This document shows, in pieces, positions 1 to 12,749 of a stretch of 64,000 nucleotides of DNA. The notes below the pieces were generated by a model. It was not told the origin of the DNA. It saw nothing but the letters and a program-made list of their open reading frames with translations, and ran no database searches. Source of the stretch: Rhizophagus irregularis. Taxonomy: Eukaryota > Glomeromycota > Glomeromycetes > Glomerales > Glomeraceae. The stretch's first letter is position 1. Every line of letters begins with the position of its first letter. The stretch spans positions 4,278,001-4,342,000 of the forward strand of contig NC_089434.1 in NCBI RefSeq assembly GCF_026210795.1. The letters run 5' to 3'. The position numbers and the translations under genes were made by a program.

Positions 1-830
1 ATTCATAATTATTTTAAAATATTTCTATTAATCAAATATACAAGTATTAGAAGTTAACAAATTATGTTAGATAATAACAATAATAACATTATTATTTATG
101 TGGTTCCATTTTTTATATAATTATTTTTGAATATTTTTTCTACTTCTATTAACCATTAATACAAGTGATAGAAGTCAAAAAATATTATGTTAGATAATAA
201 TAGCATTAATATTTATGTGGTTCCTGCATTTTATATAGGCAGGGAACAATAATATTTTTTTTTATAATTATTATAAATGACATAATTTAAATTCTCTCAT
301 AATTTTAAAATGAAAATTGAACCTACATTTTTTTGATAATATTAATATTAATATTTATGTGGTTCCATTTCTTTTATAATTATTTTAAAATACTTTTTCA
401 ACTTCTATTAATCAAATATACAAGTAATAGAAGTTAACAAATTATTAGATAATAACATTAATAATTATGTGGTTCCTGCATTTTATATAGGCGGGTAACA
501 ATAATATTTTTTATATAATTATTTTATTAAATGACATAATTTAACTTCTCCCTTTTTGTCACTCCTGACTCCTGTAATTTTAAAAAATTGAAAATTTATC
601 CCACATTTATTTGATAATATTTAATATTAATACACATTTTTTTTATAATTATTTTGTCAACTTCTATTAATCATTAATACAAATAATAGAAGTTACTAAA
701 CTATTATTTAGATAATAATATTAATAATTATGTGGTTCCTGCATTTTATATAGGCAGGTAACAACAATATTTTTTTATAATTATTTTCAACTTCCATTAA
801 TCATTAATACAAGTAATAGAAGTTATTTAG
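1..830. repeat. Repeat cluster carrying two conserved hairpins
   Basis: The stretch is built from diverged copies of a unit of about 250-265 bp. Hairpin A pairs AACTTCTATTA with TAATAGAAGTT around a loop of about 14 nt and occurs near 22-55, 142-175, 400-435, 659-694 and 789-824. Hairpin B pairs GGTTCCTGC with GCAGGGAAC (or GCGGGTAAC, GCAGGTAAC) across an ATTTTATATAG loop near 217-247, 469-498 and 732-761. Between them lie AT-rich spacers ending in TTATGTGGTTCC. No protein is encoded; small reading frames here are not credible. The array runs off the left edge, so its full size is unknown. Confidence 0.8.
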
Positions 831-1700
831 CCTTACCCATAGTGTATTTGGTGTGCAGATTAAAGCTGAAATTAATAGCAAAAAAGGGATTCATGATCAT
901 GTTAAATAAATTTCCTTTATTTATAATTTCCAAATGGAAGAAATATACAACTTCTATTTCAATAATTAGATTCAGTATAGGACAACTAATAACCAAAAAA
1001 TGAATAGACCAAGAAATGATCAAACCTTATTCACTTAGTTTTAACTTACTTAGAGTGACCATAAATCTCCATTTTTATTTTTCAATAGAGGATCTTACAA
1101 AGGTTAAAAGGAGAATAAAGATCTTCAAGAAATTGTGAACTTAAACAAATTTAGGATCTTTAAAGAAGCTTAAGTACAAGCACATTATCAACTTTAGGCT
1201 GTGGGACAAGAAAAATTATGGAATGCCCAAGCATTGATTATTAGACAAAACGGAAAGATCTTAATTAAAACGCCAATTGATGAATGTGAGACTACTGAAT
1301 AAATATACTGTACTTTATTTAAAAGTTTATTCTAAGCCTAAACAAGATGACAATGATTGTGTATTTAGAATTAATGTATCAGAATATAATAATAATTTCA
1401 ACTTTTCTAACAAAGGAAAAGTAAATTTTAAAATACAAAGTTGTATATGATGTTAATAGTAAATTCCTCGCAATGGTCTATATTCAATATTAAGTGAATT
1501 TATTACTTGTTCAGGGTAAATCTACTCTTAAAAAAATTTGTTAGTTGTTATTTTATGAAATGGGCAACAACAACATTAATAATTAGAAAAATGATGGGAG
1601 AAAGCATCCAGTAGTTCACAGAAGTTGGCCAAACAACGTCGCTTGTTCAAATTCTGTTTATTTTTTGCATTTTTTCATTTCAGAAAATTTTACAAATCGC
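831..1700. other. Gene-free AT-rich stretch with a faint coding-like relic
   Basis: No intact gene is seen. Around 1130-1300 (+) the base use is less extreme and reads as short broken peptide stretches with several in-frame stops, so it may be a decayed exon, but I recognise no family. Confidence 0.4.
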
Positions 1701-1711
1701 CTAAGATAACA

Positions 1712-1739
1712 TTAACCCTAACCCTAACCCTAACCCTAA
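1712..1739. repeat. Interstitial telomere-type repeat (CCCTAA)4
   Basis: Four consecutive TAACCC units are followed by degenerate units (TAATAC, TAACTC). TTAGGG is the telomere repeat of many fungi. Unique AT-rich sequence lies on both sides, so this is an internal telomere-like tract and not a chromosome end. Confidence 0.85.
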
Positions 1740-3600
1740 TACTAACTCTAATACTTCGAACTTCTTCTGTAAATAAACTAGCACTCTACTTAAAATTTCA
1801 ATCACTACAAATTAATATTATTATTAGTTTTTTAAAAAAAACTCTCACAAAAATAATATTATTATACCATAAATATAGTAGTAGCAATATGGGATTGTGA
1901 AGTAGATATCCCAGGATTAACTAAATTTAAGGAAAGCTGATGCATTAAAAGAACTTACTATACAGAATGTTTTTTCATGCCAGAATCCTTTCATTATTAA
2001 CTGCTGACATATGATCAATTTCAAAAGAATTTTTTATTAATTGTTTTTGTGAAAATCAGATGTTTGAAGTATTCGTGAAACAATTTTATAAAATAAAGGG
2101 GGATAATTGTTTTTTACGGCAATTTATATTTTAATATCTTAAGAGTAAAACTAGAGGTATTGACACGTCTGTTATCTATTGTCATGATGCCTAGATACCC
2201 AGAGCACACATCTGTTATCTCTTGTCATGATACCTAGACACATTAAAGTTGATGTAGAGCTATCAACTTACAAGAAAATCTAGGAAAACGATTGTTTTAT
2301 GGAGTAATTTAGTACCAGCTATAAGGGATAGAACTAGGCGTACAACAGCAACTGTTTGAGAGCTATATCATGGTAACTCATTAGTTGAAGTTTTTTCCAG
2401 AAACTTTTTTGTAAAGTATCATATCCGAGCAACTCTTTAGTCAACAAGAATTAAGAAATAACTAATAAAAGAATAAATTAGTCTTCAAACTACTCATAAA
2501 TCAATTATTATTTACAAATATAAAAGTATACTCCTGTGCTAGTTTTTTAAAAAGGGGTTACAACTTATTTATTTAATATATATAAAATATAAAAAATAAT
2601 ATTATAGAATAAATGCTAACTACTAGTACTAGAGAAATAGTAGAACAATATAAAATATCAGAAATTTTAAATTATTATATAACTAATATTATATAGTAAA
2701 AATTATAGAAAAATATTTATAATTCATTACATTAATAGTTGAATAAATTCTAATAACTTTAATACAATTTATAATGTTATACATTGATGTCATTTTGTAA
2801 TAAAAATTGACAAACAGTGTATAAAGAATTTTTACTGCTAGCATGATATTATAAGTACTATATACTAATAATACATATTGATAATTGAACAAATTCTAAC
2901 ATCCCATGATATTATCTAATACAAAATAAATTATTGTATATATAGAGCTACATATATAGTAAGAATTATTGATTATTTATTAATTGATTGTAAATGAATT
3001 ATCTATTTTCAACAAATATTAAGAAGGAAAGATAGTAATTAGTAACCAAAAAGAAGATTCAATAAATTTTATCATATGTCATAAAAGCAATCAAGAGTAA
3101 AATATAAATTTATAGCTTGTTTACAGTATAATAATAATAATTGTTATAATATGATTAATATTCTTTAATAATTAAACCAATATTAATATAAATAAGAATA
3201 GGATTTTACTTTGCATTATTTTCATTTTTAATTACACAGTTTCTCTATAACCCAGTAACTTTTTACAAATAAGTCATCTTATGCCTATAATGTAAGAAAG
3301 TTGATAAATAATCATCTAACTATCAGTATTAATATCAATTACTAACGTATAACTAAATTTAAAATTAGGAGTGAAAAAAATAATTCTTTTAACTGCACAA
3401 TCATATAATTTTAACTTTTATTTTTATACTTTTTGTGCACAAAAGTATATGAAATTCGAATAGATTATTCTCATTATTCCCATTATATTCAATGGCAGTT
3501 TACAGAATGCTTTTTGGCATTCTTAATCTTTTTAGTCTTACTGATCTTTCTATTTTTTTCAGTCTTTTCGGTCATGATTATTTTTTCAGCAGTATAAACA
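1740..3600. other. Gene-free AT-rich stretch
   Basis: I see no gene. The only structure noted is an imperfect direct repeat with 43-bp spacing at 2168-2198 and 2211-2241 (core TCTGTTATCTMTTGTCATGA). The rest is A/T-rich sequence with stops in all frames. Confidence 0.5.
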
Positions 3601-4263
3601 GAATTTTTTCTTTTTATATTCTTACAAATCTTAAGTATGATTCCCAAAATAGACGTTTACGGACATACATTAGTCCGCCGATAGGTAGAGTGAGTAACGT
3701 TACGAAGATTACGTGAAGACCCTGAAGGCCTATTTTTCCGATATAATTTGAAACTCTTTTTCGTGATGCCATGTTGATTTTCGATTGCTTCCATGCCAAC
3801 GAACGAAACTTCCAAACATTCGTTTTGATAGCGGGCAGAGAAATTTCCATAAATTTAAAATCGCTTTAGACGTAGCCTTATGCGTGTTAAAATGAATCCT
3901 GAAACATCGATAAAGGTTAATTGTCGTCTCTGGCCCAATTGAAGGTATCGGAATATTTGATCGAGTCCACGATGCACAAGTTCAATTTGTCCGCATATTT
4001 TTAAGAATATCTTCTGCATATTTCGCTAATATTCTGAGAGTGTTTCTAATATAAGGAAGGAGGGATGGACATCTCCAAATATGTTCATTCGTTTCGGTAG
4101 CACTATGACATAGAAGACAAGTAACATCATTATTAATGAGATCCGGAAAATTTCTATTCAAAATATCTAATGTTGGTAAGGAATTGGTCGAAGTTTTAAT
4201 CTTCAAACTTGTGTCCTTTGAATGGTCGGAACTCGTAACACTGTCGTGTGCGAGGAACAACAA
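3600..4263 (-). pseudogene. LINE retrotransposon C-terminal remnant
   Basis: A minus-strand frame at 4263-3982 ends a non-LTR retrotransposon protein. It carries the cysteine/histidine pattern C-x2-C, then ETNEHIWRCP, which is shared in this window with the LINE copy at 30555-31471 (motif there: C-x2-C, then ESNLHLWQCP). Such a zinc-binding tail follows the RNase H domain in many fungal LINEs. A second fragment at 3850-3614 (with VWKFRSLAW) probably corresponds to the helical tail seen in the other copies as NTIWKTRNSKFKEW. Frames are broken, so the copy is dead. Reverse transcriptase and endonuclease domains are absent. Confidence 0.65.
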
Positions 4264-4319
4264 TGAATAGCTCGCTACTTGTAATCGAAGTCACGTGATT
4301 TCACGTATAAAATATTTCG

Positions 4320-4711
4320 ATACAAAAAAATAAAATTTAAAGTAGTGAGGAGAACGAGAGATGTATTTGGTTAGGAGGAAAAATAAAATATAATAAATAG
4401 GAACTAAATGTGGGGAAGAGGTCGACCTATACACTATATATAATTTTAGTTTCTTAGTATAGTTTTATTTTATTTTTTCTTTTTCTTTTTCTAGGTTTTA
4501 GTAGATAGTAGCTTAGTTAGGTCCAATTTAGATTAGGTTATATGGGTTTGTTTTTTTTATTTTTATTATTTCTTTGTTTTTTATATTGTATTAGGATAGA
4601 TCACTCTGTTATAGATTCGTTTCGTGTTGCACGAACGGGCTAGGTATTTACTCGAATTGGATTCTATCCTTAATAAAGAGAAATGCGTTACAGTTTAAAA
4701 AAAAAAAAAAT
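4320..4711 (+). mobile_element. Retroposon 3' end with poly(A) tail
   Basis: T-rich 3'-UTR-like sequence leads to AATAAAGAGAAATGCGTTAC and then a pure A tract at about 4698-4711. This is the hallmark of an RNA-mediated insertion on the plus strand. The tail resembles that of the element ending at 50512, where AATAAACGCGTTAC precedes the A tract. The left boundary and target duplication could not be found. Confidence 0.55.
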
Positions 4712-6163
4712 TCTTAAAATTAGTGGTATGTAGGATAATACGTAATTCTGGCCGCCGGAATTATGTGATCGGCGTATAAATTTCCTTGAAACCAAATCTC
4801 CCATTATTTATTTTTTTGGAATGTTATGCAACATCACGTGATTTACGTGATAATTATGGGATATGGGATTGGATAAATGGGATGTGGGATGTGGGAACTG
4901 ATGTGGGATGGGATATGGGATTCTCCCAATCCCATTTATATGGGCGGCAAGTATAACCATGATATCTCATTGTCTTATTGTGATATATAATTGAATTTTC
5001 TTTAATTCCGTGAAATAACTATTACTTATTTTTCATTAATAAATGCATGATCATAAATTATATAAATTATAAGAAAAAAAATAAAACTTTGAATATTCAC
5101 GCATTTCATTAAAATTATAATTGGTAAAATATTTTTTAACGAGGGACAACAATATTTTATCACAACTACGTACAAATATGCCACATTAAGGGTTAAGAGT
5201 ATCTTAAATAGAATGTCTCCTCATGATTCTTTGATTTTAGTTATTGTCCGTTTTACAATATAAATATAGTATATTTTTTTATTATACGGTATATGTGATG
5301 ATATCGTAATAAAATATGTTTAAAGTAAAGTAAAATATTTTCAATATTTCATGTATACTTACAGTATTTGTGTATATATTTTTTTATAAAAGTAACATGT
5401 GGTGAATACAGTGTGCATTTCCTAACTGCATAATTTTTTTTTACGCCAAATAACTAATTTATACTATACTCTGTCACTCCGTTGGCGTCTTTCATTTAAC
5501 CAGTTTAAACAACTTCTTTGTCTGTAATGCACGCTTAAGACCGATATGTAATATAAATTCCTCAACTCATATGGCTAAATCATTTAAAATCAAAATTATA
5601 AATACGGAAATTTCTTTTATGTAGATCATTCATCATATAGCAAAAAAAAGAAACGATCATAGGGTAGTAAGGAGTCATGGAGAAGTGAAATTACTCAAAG
5701 TAATAACATTTATTATGTAACATCAGAGGTTTTTACCTGTGTAACAAATTAAATTACAATATTAGATCACATGATTTTATTAAGTGTAACATAAGATTTT
5801 TCGCTAATCCCGCACACTTTGTCTTTACCAAATAAGAAACAATAACAATGTTTCTTATAATCTAAGCTATATATGATTTAGTCCCATTTCATACGCAAAC
5901 CAAATTTACATAATATAAATTTTCAAGTAACAATACTTTAAAAACTGATAATATTATAACAACTAATAATATTGTTACTACTTTTTATCAACAAAGAACG
6001 CAAAATTATTATAAATATCCTTTTTTTTTTTGCTCAAGTCTACCAACAAAAAAAAAAAAAAAAGACAAAATAAAATTTCTTTTTTTAACATACCACCTAA
6101 AATTATCTCTTATCTTTTTTTCAAATAAACTTTTATTTATTAATTCTTCTCCTATTATCAATC
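4712..6163. other. Intergenic stretch upstream of the Argonaute gene
   Basis: AT-rich, without a gene. At 4740-4780 lies a small inverted motif (GGCCGCCGG...GATCGGCG). At 4855-4930 there is a run of TGGGAT/TGTGGGA repeats followed by their complement CCCAATCCCAT, which could fold into a hairpin. Long A and T tracts at 6020-6070 lie just before the Argonaute start. No core promoter element could be called with confidence. Confidence 0.5.
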
Positions 6164-9100
6164 ATGGAATTTACACCAGTTGTGAAAAGACCAAGTGTTG
6201 ACCGATCGATTAAAGTTCGAACAAACTTTTTTGAATTACTTTCAATGCCGACAAATAATATTATACATTATGATGTATCTATTACACCTGAGGTCCCTCC
6301 ACGATTTAATATGAAAATATTTGAAAGTTTCGTGGAAAAATACCGGGAAAGCCTTGGAAACGCAAAGCCAGTATTCGACGGTACGTATTCAATAATATAT
6401 ATATATATTGATACAAATATACCAATACTGAATAAAATGAAGCGAAATATCACTTCAACAAGTTATCAAAACTGTATTTCATAATTTCTTTTTATTTATA
6501 AATTAATAATGCTATATAATAACTAAATATATGCTTGTATTTAAAAGATGGAGATGGATACTAACCAATAGCAAATTGTTTGTAGGAAGGAAAAATATGT
6601 TCGCCCACAAAGTATTGTCTTTTGGGAACGCCGCCACCTTCCACGTAGACGTAAATATCTATTTTTTTTTTACTTTTTTTTTGGTTTTTGAAATTTAAAA
6701 AAAAGGGCATAATAAATTATATTTAACAAATTAGGTGATGTCGAATAAAAAGATAGTACAAACCTTTCAGATAATTATAAGAAAGGTTGGAAAAGATATT
6801 GTTATGGAGGAACTGGTACGATTTTTAAATGAAAAAAGTAGCATGACCAACAATTGCAAAACGGGTAAGTTTTTGTTATTTCTTAGTTTCTTTCTTTTTA
6901 ATAAAAATGAATCTCATAATGGATTATAATCATTTATGTAATAAGCAATAATGGCGCTGGACGTAATAATCGGTTACCAGGTTTCTACCGCAAATGTTAC
7001 TGTAGGTAGATCATTCTTTACCCAGAAGGAATCAAGTCCTATTGCTGGAGGAGTTGAAGTGTGGCGAGGATACTATCAATCCGCCCGTCCCACCAGAGGC
7101 AAAATGATGATAAACATTGACTTAAGTGCAACTGTTTTTTATCAAGATGGTCCACTTATACAATTAATAACCAAAATATTAAAACTTGGATCTCTTGACA
7201 AACTACGTAGTGGCCTTTCTGAAAGGGACCATCAAATGGTTGAGAGAACAATCAAAAACCTCAAAATAAGAGTTAACCATAGAGCCGAAACCCGAACTAG
7301 TAGTTTCAAGATTGAAAAATTAACACAAACACCCGCATCAAGTACTATGTTTGAAAAAGATGGTAATACCATCAACGTAGGAACCTATTTCCAAAACACT
7401 TACAATAAGCGTTTAATTTATCCCTTCCTTCCTTGTGTTGTTGTAAGAAGACACATTTTACTTCCTCTTGAAGTCTGCGACGTAATTCCGGTAAATTATG
7501 TGATTTATCTAGCAATATCACATAATTATAAGAATTTATTTTCTAAACAAAAAAAAAACATTTTGTATATAACAGGGTCAACGATATATGAGGAAACTGA
7601 ATGGAGGACAGATGGACGAGATGATGGCGTTAACTCGCCAGAATCCGTCCATTCGTACCAACATGATCAGAAAAGGGGTAAAAATACTAAATGACCAAAC
7701 CGAATTTATGCAACAATTCGGAGTGAAAGTATCTGATAAAATGGCCGTGGTAGGATTAAAATATGTATTATTGCGATATAGGAATAAATTATATTTTGAT
7801 TATAATTTTATTTTCAATAACACGAACAGGTGGATGCTAGAGTTCTTCCTGCCCCAACGATTATTTATCACCCGTCATCAAGAGAGAAACATATCACACC
7901 TATAAATGGAAACTGGAACTTACGTAATAAGAAACTTGCAATTGGAGCCACCCTCGGCTCTTGGTGTGTTTTGGCTTTTTTAAGCTCTGACGTTTTTCCC
8001 GATAATGTTATCTCGACATTTGTCCGAGAACTAGCGACCGTGTGTCAAGACACAGGGATGGTAAGTTAATCCATTTTTTAATGAATTTTATGAATCATTC
8101 AAGTTTCTAATTAATATTATTATAATCATAGAATGTACCAAATAAAAATCCTCCAATTTTACATGCAAATCCTCAAGGAAATATTGAGGAATCATTAAAA
8201 CAAGCATGGTTGAAGGCTGGTAATAGTGCCAAGGCCCAACCACAATTAATTTTATGTATTCTTCCAAACACGGGACAACCATTATACGCCGAAATAAAAC
8301 GTGTGAGCGACACTGTCATCGGTGTTGCGACTCAGTGTGTCCAGATTAAACATACCAGGAAGACAAAAAAACAGTATTGTGCGAACGTTTGTCTAAAAAT
8401 TAACGTGAAACTCGGTGGAATGAATTCATCCCTTAGTCCTGAACAGATTAGTTTCATATCTGACAGGCCCACTATTTTGATGGGCGCAGACGTTACCCAC
8501 CCTGCACCTGGATCTGGTAAATTTATTTTTTTTTGTTTTTTTTCCTCAAAATTATTTTTAATATATTTTTGTTTCTCTCAACTCTTTCTAGGCAACGAAC
8601 GACCATCTATCGCCGCAGTTACTGCCTCTGTGGACTCTAAAGCATCCCGTTATGCTGCATCGATCAGAATCCAAAGAGGACGCACGGAAATCATCGCCGA
8701 TTTGGGAAACATGGTTAAGGAATTGCTAAAAGCGTTTTACCAAACTTGTGGGCGAAAGCCTGAAAGAATATTATTTTATCGAGACGGCGTTTCAGAAAGC
8801 CAGTTCGAAAACGTAAAAGCTATTGAAGTAGAAGCGATTAAAAGTATTTATTACATATTCATGCTTTCGTTAATTTGATTGATTTATTTTGCTAACTTTT
8901 AATTATAACAGCCGCTTGCCATGCTCTTGACAATAAATATAATCCTACGATCACGTTTATTGTGGTGCAGAAGAGACACCACACACGTATTTTCCCAATA
9001 GATGGTGGTGATACAGATGCATCGGGCAATTGTCTTCCTGGTACAGTAATCAATACTGTTATAACCCATCCGAATGAATTCGACTTTTGTAAGTAATTTT

Positions 9101-9704
9101 AATTTACATTAACATATACAATTTATAACAAACATTAATAAATGATTTTAAAATCCTTAATAGATTTACAAAGTCACGCTGGGCTATTAGGGACGTCTCG
9201 GCCAGCTCACTATCGTGTTCTATATGATGAAAACGGCTTTAATCAAGACGCGTAAGTTAATTTTAATTTAATTTAATAAATCTAATATAGTAACTAATTT
9301 ATGTATTTAATAATTTAGGTTACAAACATTGTCGTATAACCTATGTTATTTATACGCGCGATGTACGCGTTCGATATCTTTGGTAAGATTGTAAATTGCA
9401 TTTGTTATTATTGTATGCAGTAATAGTAATAATTGTCTTATATTTAAATAGGTACCACCGGTGTATTATGCACATTTAGTTACCAAGCGAGCAAAACTCC
9501 ACGCGCGCGGCGGATCATTTAGTGATACGGAGTCCGAGGAAAGCGCAGGTGGTGCTGCGGTCGCATTTGGAGAAGTAAAGCCGGTTCTACAACGGGTAAA
9601 TATTACAAATAAATAAGCATATCAGATATCTCAAATTTATATCGTTCTTAAATATTTCATATTCTAAAATAAACTCTCCTCTTTAGGTTATGTATTTTAT
9701 GTAA
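6164..9704 (+). CDS. AGO: Argonaute protein, slicer-type, 13 exons
   Basis: Exons inferred from splice sites and frame: 6164-6380, 6586-6650, 6735-6864, 6946-7490, 7576-7749, 7830-8060, 8132-8516, 8592-8843, 8912-9088, 9164-9251, 9319-9382, 9452-9595, 9687-9704. Together they give 2490 nt, an unbroken 829-residue protein, close to the usual eukaryotic Ago length. All introns are GT-AG; the first has a TACTAAC branch-like site at 6559-6565. The N-terminal and L1 regions include ALDVII and VGRSFF; PAZ follows around residues 195-325 ([16 protein letters not shown]); MID begins near 378 ([11 protein letters not shown]); PIWI runs to the end ([38 protein letters not shown]). The DEDH slicer tetrad is complete by my count: D574, E615, D647, H784, with the same spacing as animal Ago proteins within one residue. 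The C-terminus VMYFM matches the buried YF-x end of Ago. It should bind small RNAs and cleave paired targets. Splice sites were assigned by eye. Confidence 0.93.
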
Positions 9705-9766
9705 CTATTTTCGCACGAGTCATTGTAAAATTATTTTTCTTTTATTTTTATTTAAATGCATATAAT

Positions 9767-9772
9767 AATAAA
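9767..9772 (+). terminator. Poly(A) signal AATAAA of the Argonaute gene
   Basis: A canonical AATAAA followed by a T-rich stretch lies 63 nt after the Argonaute stop codon. No other gene in this orientation is near. Confidence 0.55.
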
Positions 9773-9829
9773 GTGTTTTTTATTTAATCTACTTTAAGAT
9801 TAAATAGGCCACTTTTTTTTTAATTTTAA

Positions 9830-10310
9830 TATTAAAGAAATTGAAATCACAGAAAATTTTTTATACCAATCTAAAAAAAAAAATCTTAGAAAACGCTTTT
9901 ACAAATATAATTAAACGTAATCTATTGTTATAAAAAAACTTTTATTAACTTAACTATTTATTACTTATTAGTAGTTTAAACTAAAAAAAAATCTTAATAA
10001 AAAACAATTATTAATTTAATAAGTTAATTGTCTATTATTACCGATTTATTGTAAAAATTATAATTATATATACTATCTATTGTATTATACCAATTTATTG
10101 TTATTACAGTAAAAAAAAATCCTGGAAAATTTTTTCATGTTTATCTATCGCATTATACCAATTTATTGAAAAAACATCTATTATACTATACGTTATAAAA
10201 AAATTCTCAGAAAATTTTTATATCTTTCTATTGCACCATATCATTCTATTGTTGTAAAAAAAAAATCCAGAAAATTTTTTATACCAATCCAATCATCATG
10301 AAATTTTTAG
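9830..10310. repeat. Degenerate tandem repeat, CCAGAAAATTTTTTATACC family
   Basis: A loosely repeated unit combines an A tract, (T/C)C(C/A)(A/G)GAAAATTTTTTAT, and a TATCTATTGYATTATACC-AATTTATTG segment. Copies lie near 9845, 10115, 10200 and 10262. The same family occurs at 38460-38700. There is no coding potential. Confidence 0.65.
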
Positions 10311-10734
10311 GCAGATCAGTTCACGTAATTCCATAATTCCATATAAATTTGTTCAGAAACATATGTAACTCCATACATTCCCACCGAAAATAATATCATG
10401 TGTTTTGTCACAGGTTATTTGGAAAATATTGATTTCCACATATTTCCACAATATTTAGATGTGGATTACCATGTGGATTTTAAGTGGAAAAAATTTCCTG
10501 ATGATATTTATTAAATAACAAATAAAAATAAAAATTAATAAAATCGAGTCGTAAATTCATATTTAAATATAATCTATTTATAAAATTGTGAAAATATTAA
10601 AATAAAATATGAATCAGGTAAGACAAGTGATGTGCGTCACATAAATCATTTTGACAAAAAATTTCGGCAGGTGACCCATACTTTAATGTTGATTTTATAA
10701 ATACAATAGTAAAGTAATATTTTTTTTTAAAAAA

Positions 10735-11420
10735 AAATATATATATAAATATATATGCATAAACCCTTTATTGATAAAAAAAAAGAAAGAAAGAAAAATA
10801 GAAATAATTAACTAAATTTGTTCGCATTGCCCATTTCTCTTTAATGCTTCATTTAGATTAAGCTTTCAAAAAAAAAAAATCATATCTAAAAAAAGATAAT
10901 AAGTGGTTAATTCTGAAACGTCAACATTCATTAAAATTCCTAAAAATGCAACATATTCTTTCAAAAATTATTAATACAATCAAATAAATTATAAAATAAA
11001 GTTCTCATGATGTCTTTTGTGAGGTCTTTTGTTTGTAGTAGTTCATTGTAAAAAATGGAAATTTATGCAACAAAATTGTTTGCATGTATTACATATATTT
11101 ACGCCATTAAAATTAAATATTTCATCATTTGATCAAAAAAAAAATATAAAATATAAAATAAATATCATATTTTTTTATAATAACGAAGCAAAAATAGTAA
11201 CTATTTTGTTATCCTTTTACAGAAATTTATTGCCTATATAAGTTACATGCAATATGCATTCGAATTCTTTTTAGAAGTTTGGACAAACAAATAGAACCTC
11301 TTTACCATTCTTCGTTCAAAAACCAAAAAGGAAATATAAATATAATGCCGGCCAGAGCTCGTGACTTAATTTCATAATCCATAATTTCGCAGATCCTTTG
11401 GCCGGTTATAAATAATTCAT
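10735..11420. repeat. Dispersed repeat family A, copy 1
   Basis: About 0.65 kb is collinear with 24930-25560. Shared landmarks in order are TTCATTTAGATT, AAACGTCAACAT, TGAYGTCTTTTGTG, ACGCCATT(A/T)RAAATTAA, CCTTTTACAGAA, and AAAAAGGAAAT. The two copies are diverged with many indels. At the right end (11344-11410) there is an ATGCCGGCCAG...TTTGGCCGG inverted motif. The small frame at 11029-11241 lies inside the repeat and is not believed to be a gene. Confidence 0.7.
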
Positions 11421-12510
11421 GTGATTCGTGATGATTGGCTATGTATTCAAATTATTAATCGAGTCAACTGCGGAAAGTGGGAAACTGTCAAATAAAAATA
11501 AAAAATTTTGTGAGAAATTTATTATAAAAAAACAGATTATTTGAAACTTTGGGATAAATATTATGTATTAAAAATATGTCAGAATTGAATGGGTTTATAT
11601 AAAGAGCATACTTAAGGAATGAAAACCGACATAAATTTGCACCGAAATCATATCTGAATCTAGAAGTTACTTGTTGTACATCGTCACGTGCAGGACGTGA
11701 CCTTTGCGTAGAAGTATTCAGTTTAGTCCCTTCGGATTAATTATAAATATTTTTTGGGCTTTAACAAATGTACAAAAATGTTTAATTTATGCAGCAAACA
11801 ATACAGGAACTTATAGGTGTTAAATAGAAATTAATATATGTTATCCACTTGAATCTATGAAAGCACAAACAAGGAAGCAAACTATAGACATTGATCCTAG
11901 AAATTTGAGGGACTGCAGTTAGTTTCTTTATAACGAGATTCAAAGGCGATGACATATATAATCTTAATTATCCACCTACATGTATCTATCGTTTACACTA
12001 TAAATATTGTATGTTGTTTTATTTATTGAATAAAAAAATATAAATAAATAAATAATACACCACCACCACCACCGACACCTTATTTCATCACCAATTACAT
12101 TACACCGCCTACTTCACCTCCACCTATACCGCCTACTTCACTACGTTTCTGTTTTATAAAAATTTTAAGAGGTATTTCTTTCGATTATTCTTGGTACTTT
12201 ATAACGAAAAAAAATAATAAATCTACTATTGGATAATATTTATATAATTATGTGAAACCATGTGATTTGATAAATGCTGGTCTTTTCTCCTATTTAATGA
12301 TTGAAAATTTAATTTAACAATTTTGAAAAGTTTTTTGGAGGTAATTTTATAAAATTTTATTTATTTATTTATTTTTTTTTTTGAAAAAAAAATGAAATAA
12401 ATTTAGGCGCTTGTATATCTATTTTTACGATAAAACGGTCAATGAGATTTATCATAACATCAGAGGAATTTACAATAAATGACCTCGTCTACAGTGTTCT
12501 GAGATTTACG
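11421..12510. other. Gene-free stretch with (CAC)n microsatellite
   Basis: No gene is seen. A (CAC)5-type microsatellite lies at 12058-12073, followed by C-rich sequence (CCGCCTACTTCA repeated near 12105 and 12130). Elsewhere only A/T tracts are visible. Confidence 0.5.
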
Positions 12511-12749
12511 CCCTATAAAAAATGTTTGTCCGATAAATATTCGGAATGGGGTCAATTTTCCGGACACTCGCACGCTATTATACAATATTTGTTACAATTT
12601 AATACAAAATGCGGAAATTGAGAATTTTTAACCACATAAAAAATGTACAATATCATAATGAATGTCCAATAAATGTCAAGTAAATGTTCGGAACGGGTCG
12701 ATTTCTGAACAAAAAACCGAACAGTGTTTGGACAATATTTTTTATAGGG
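12511..12749. mobile_element. Miniature inverted-repeat element, CCCTATAAAAAAT termini
   Basis: The left end CCCTATAAAAAATGTTTGTCC is mirrored by the right end, whose complement reads CCCTATAAAAAATATTGTCC. Internally AATATTCGGAATGGGGTC and ATGTTCGGAACGGGTC resemble each other. The element is 239 bp; a 3-bp ACG flanks it on each side (12508-12510 and 12750-12752), a possible target duplication. It has no coding capacity, so it would be a non-autonomous DNA element. Confidence 0.65.

Noticed and set aside
1712-1739. Chromosome end
   Set aside because: The CCCTAA tract has only four units and continues into ordinary sequence on both sides.
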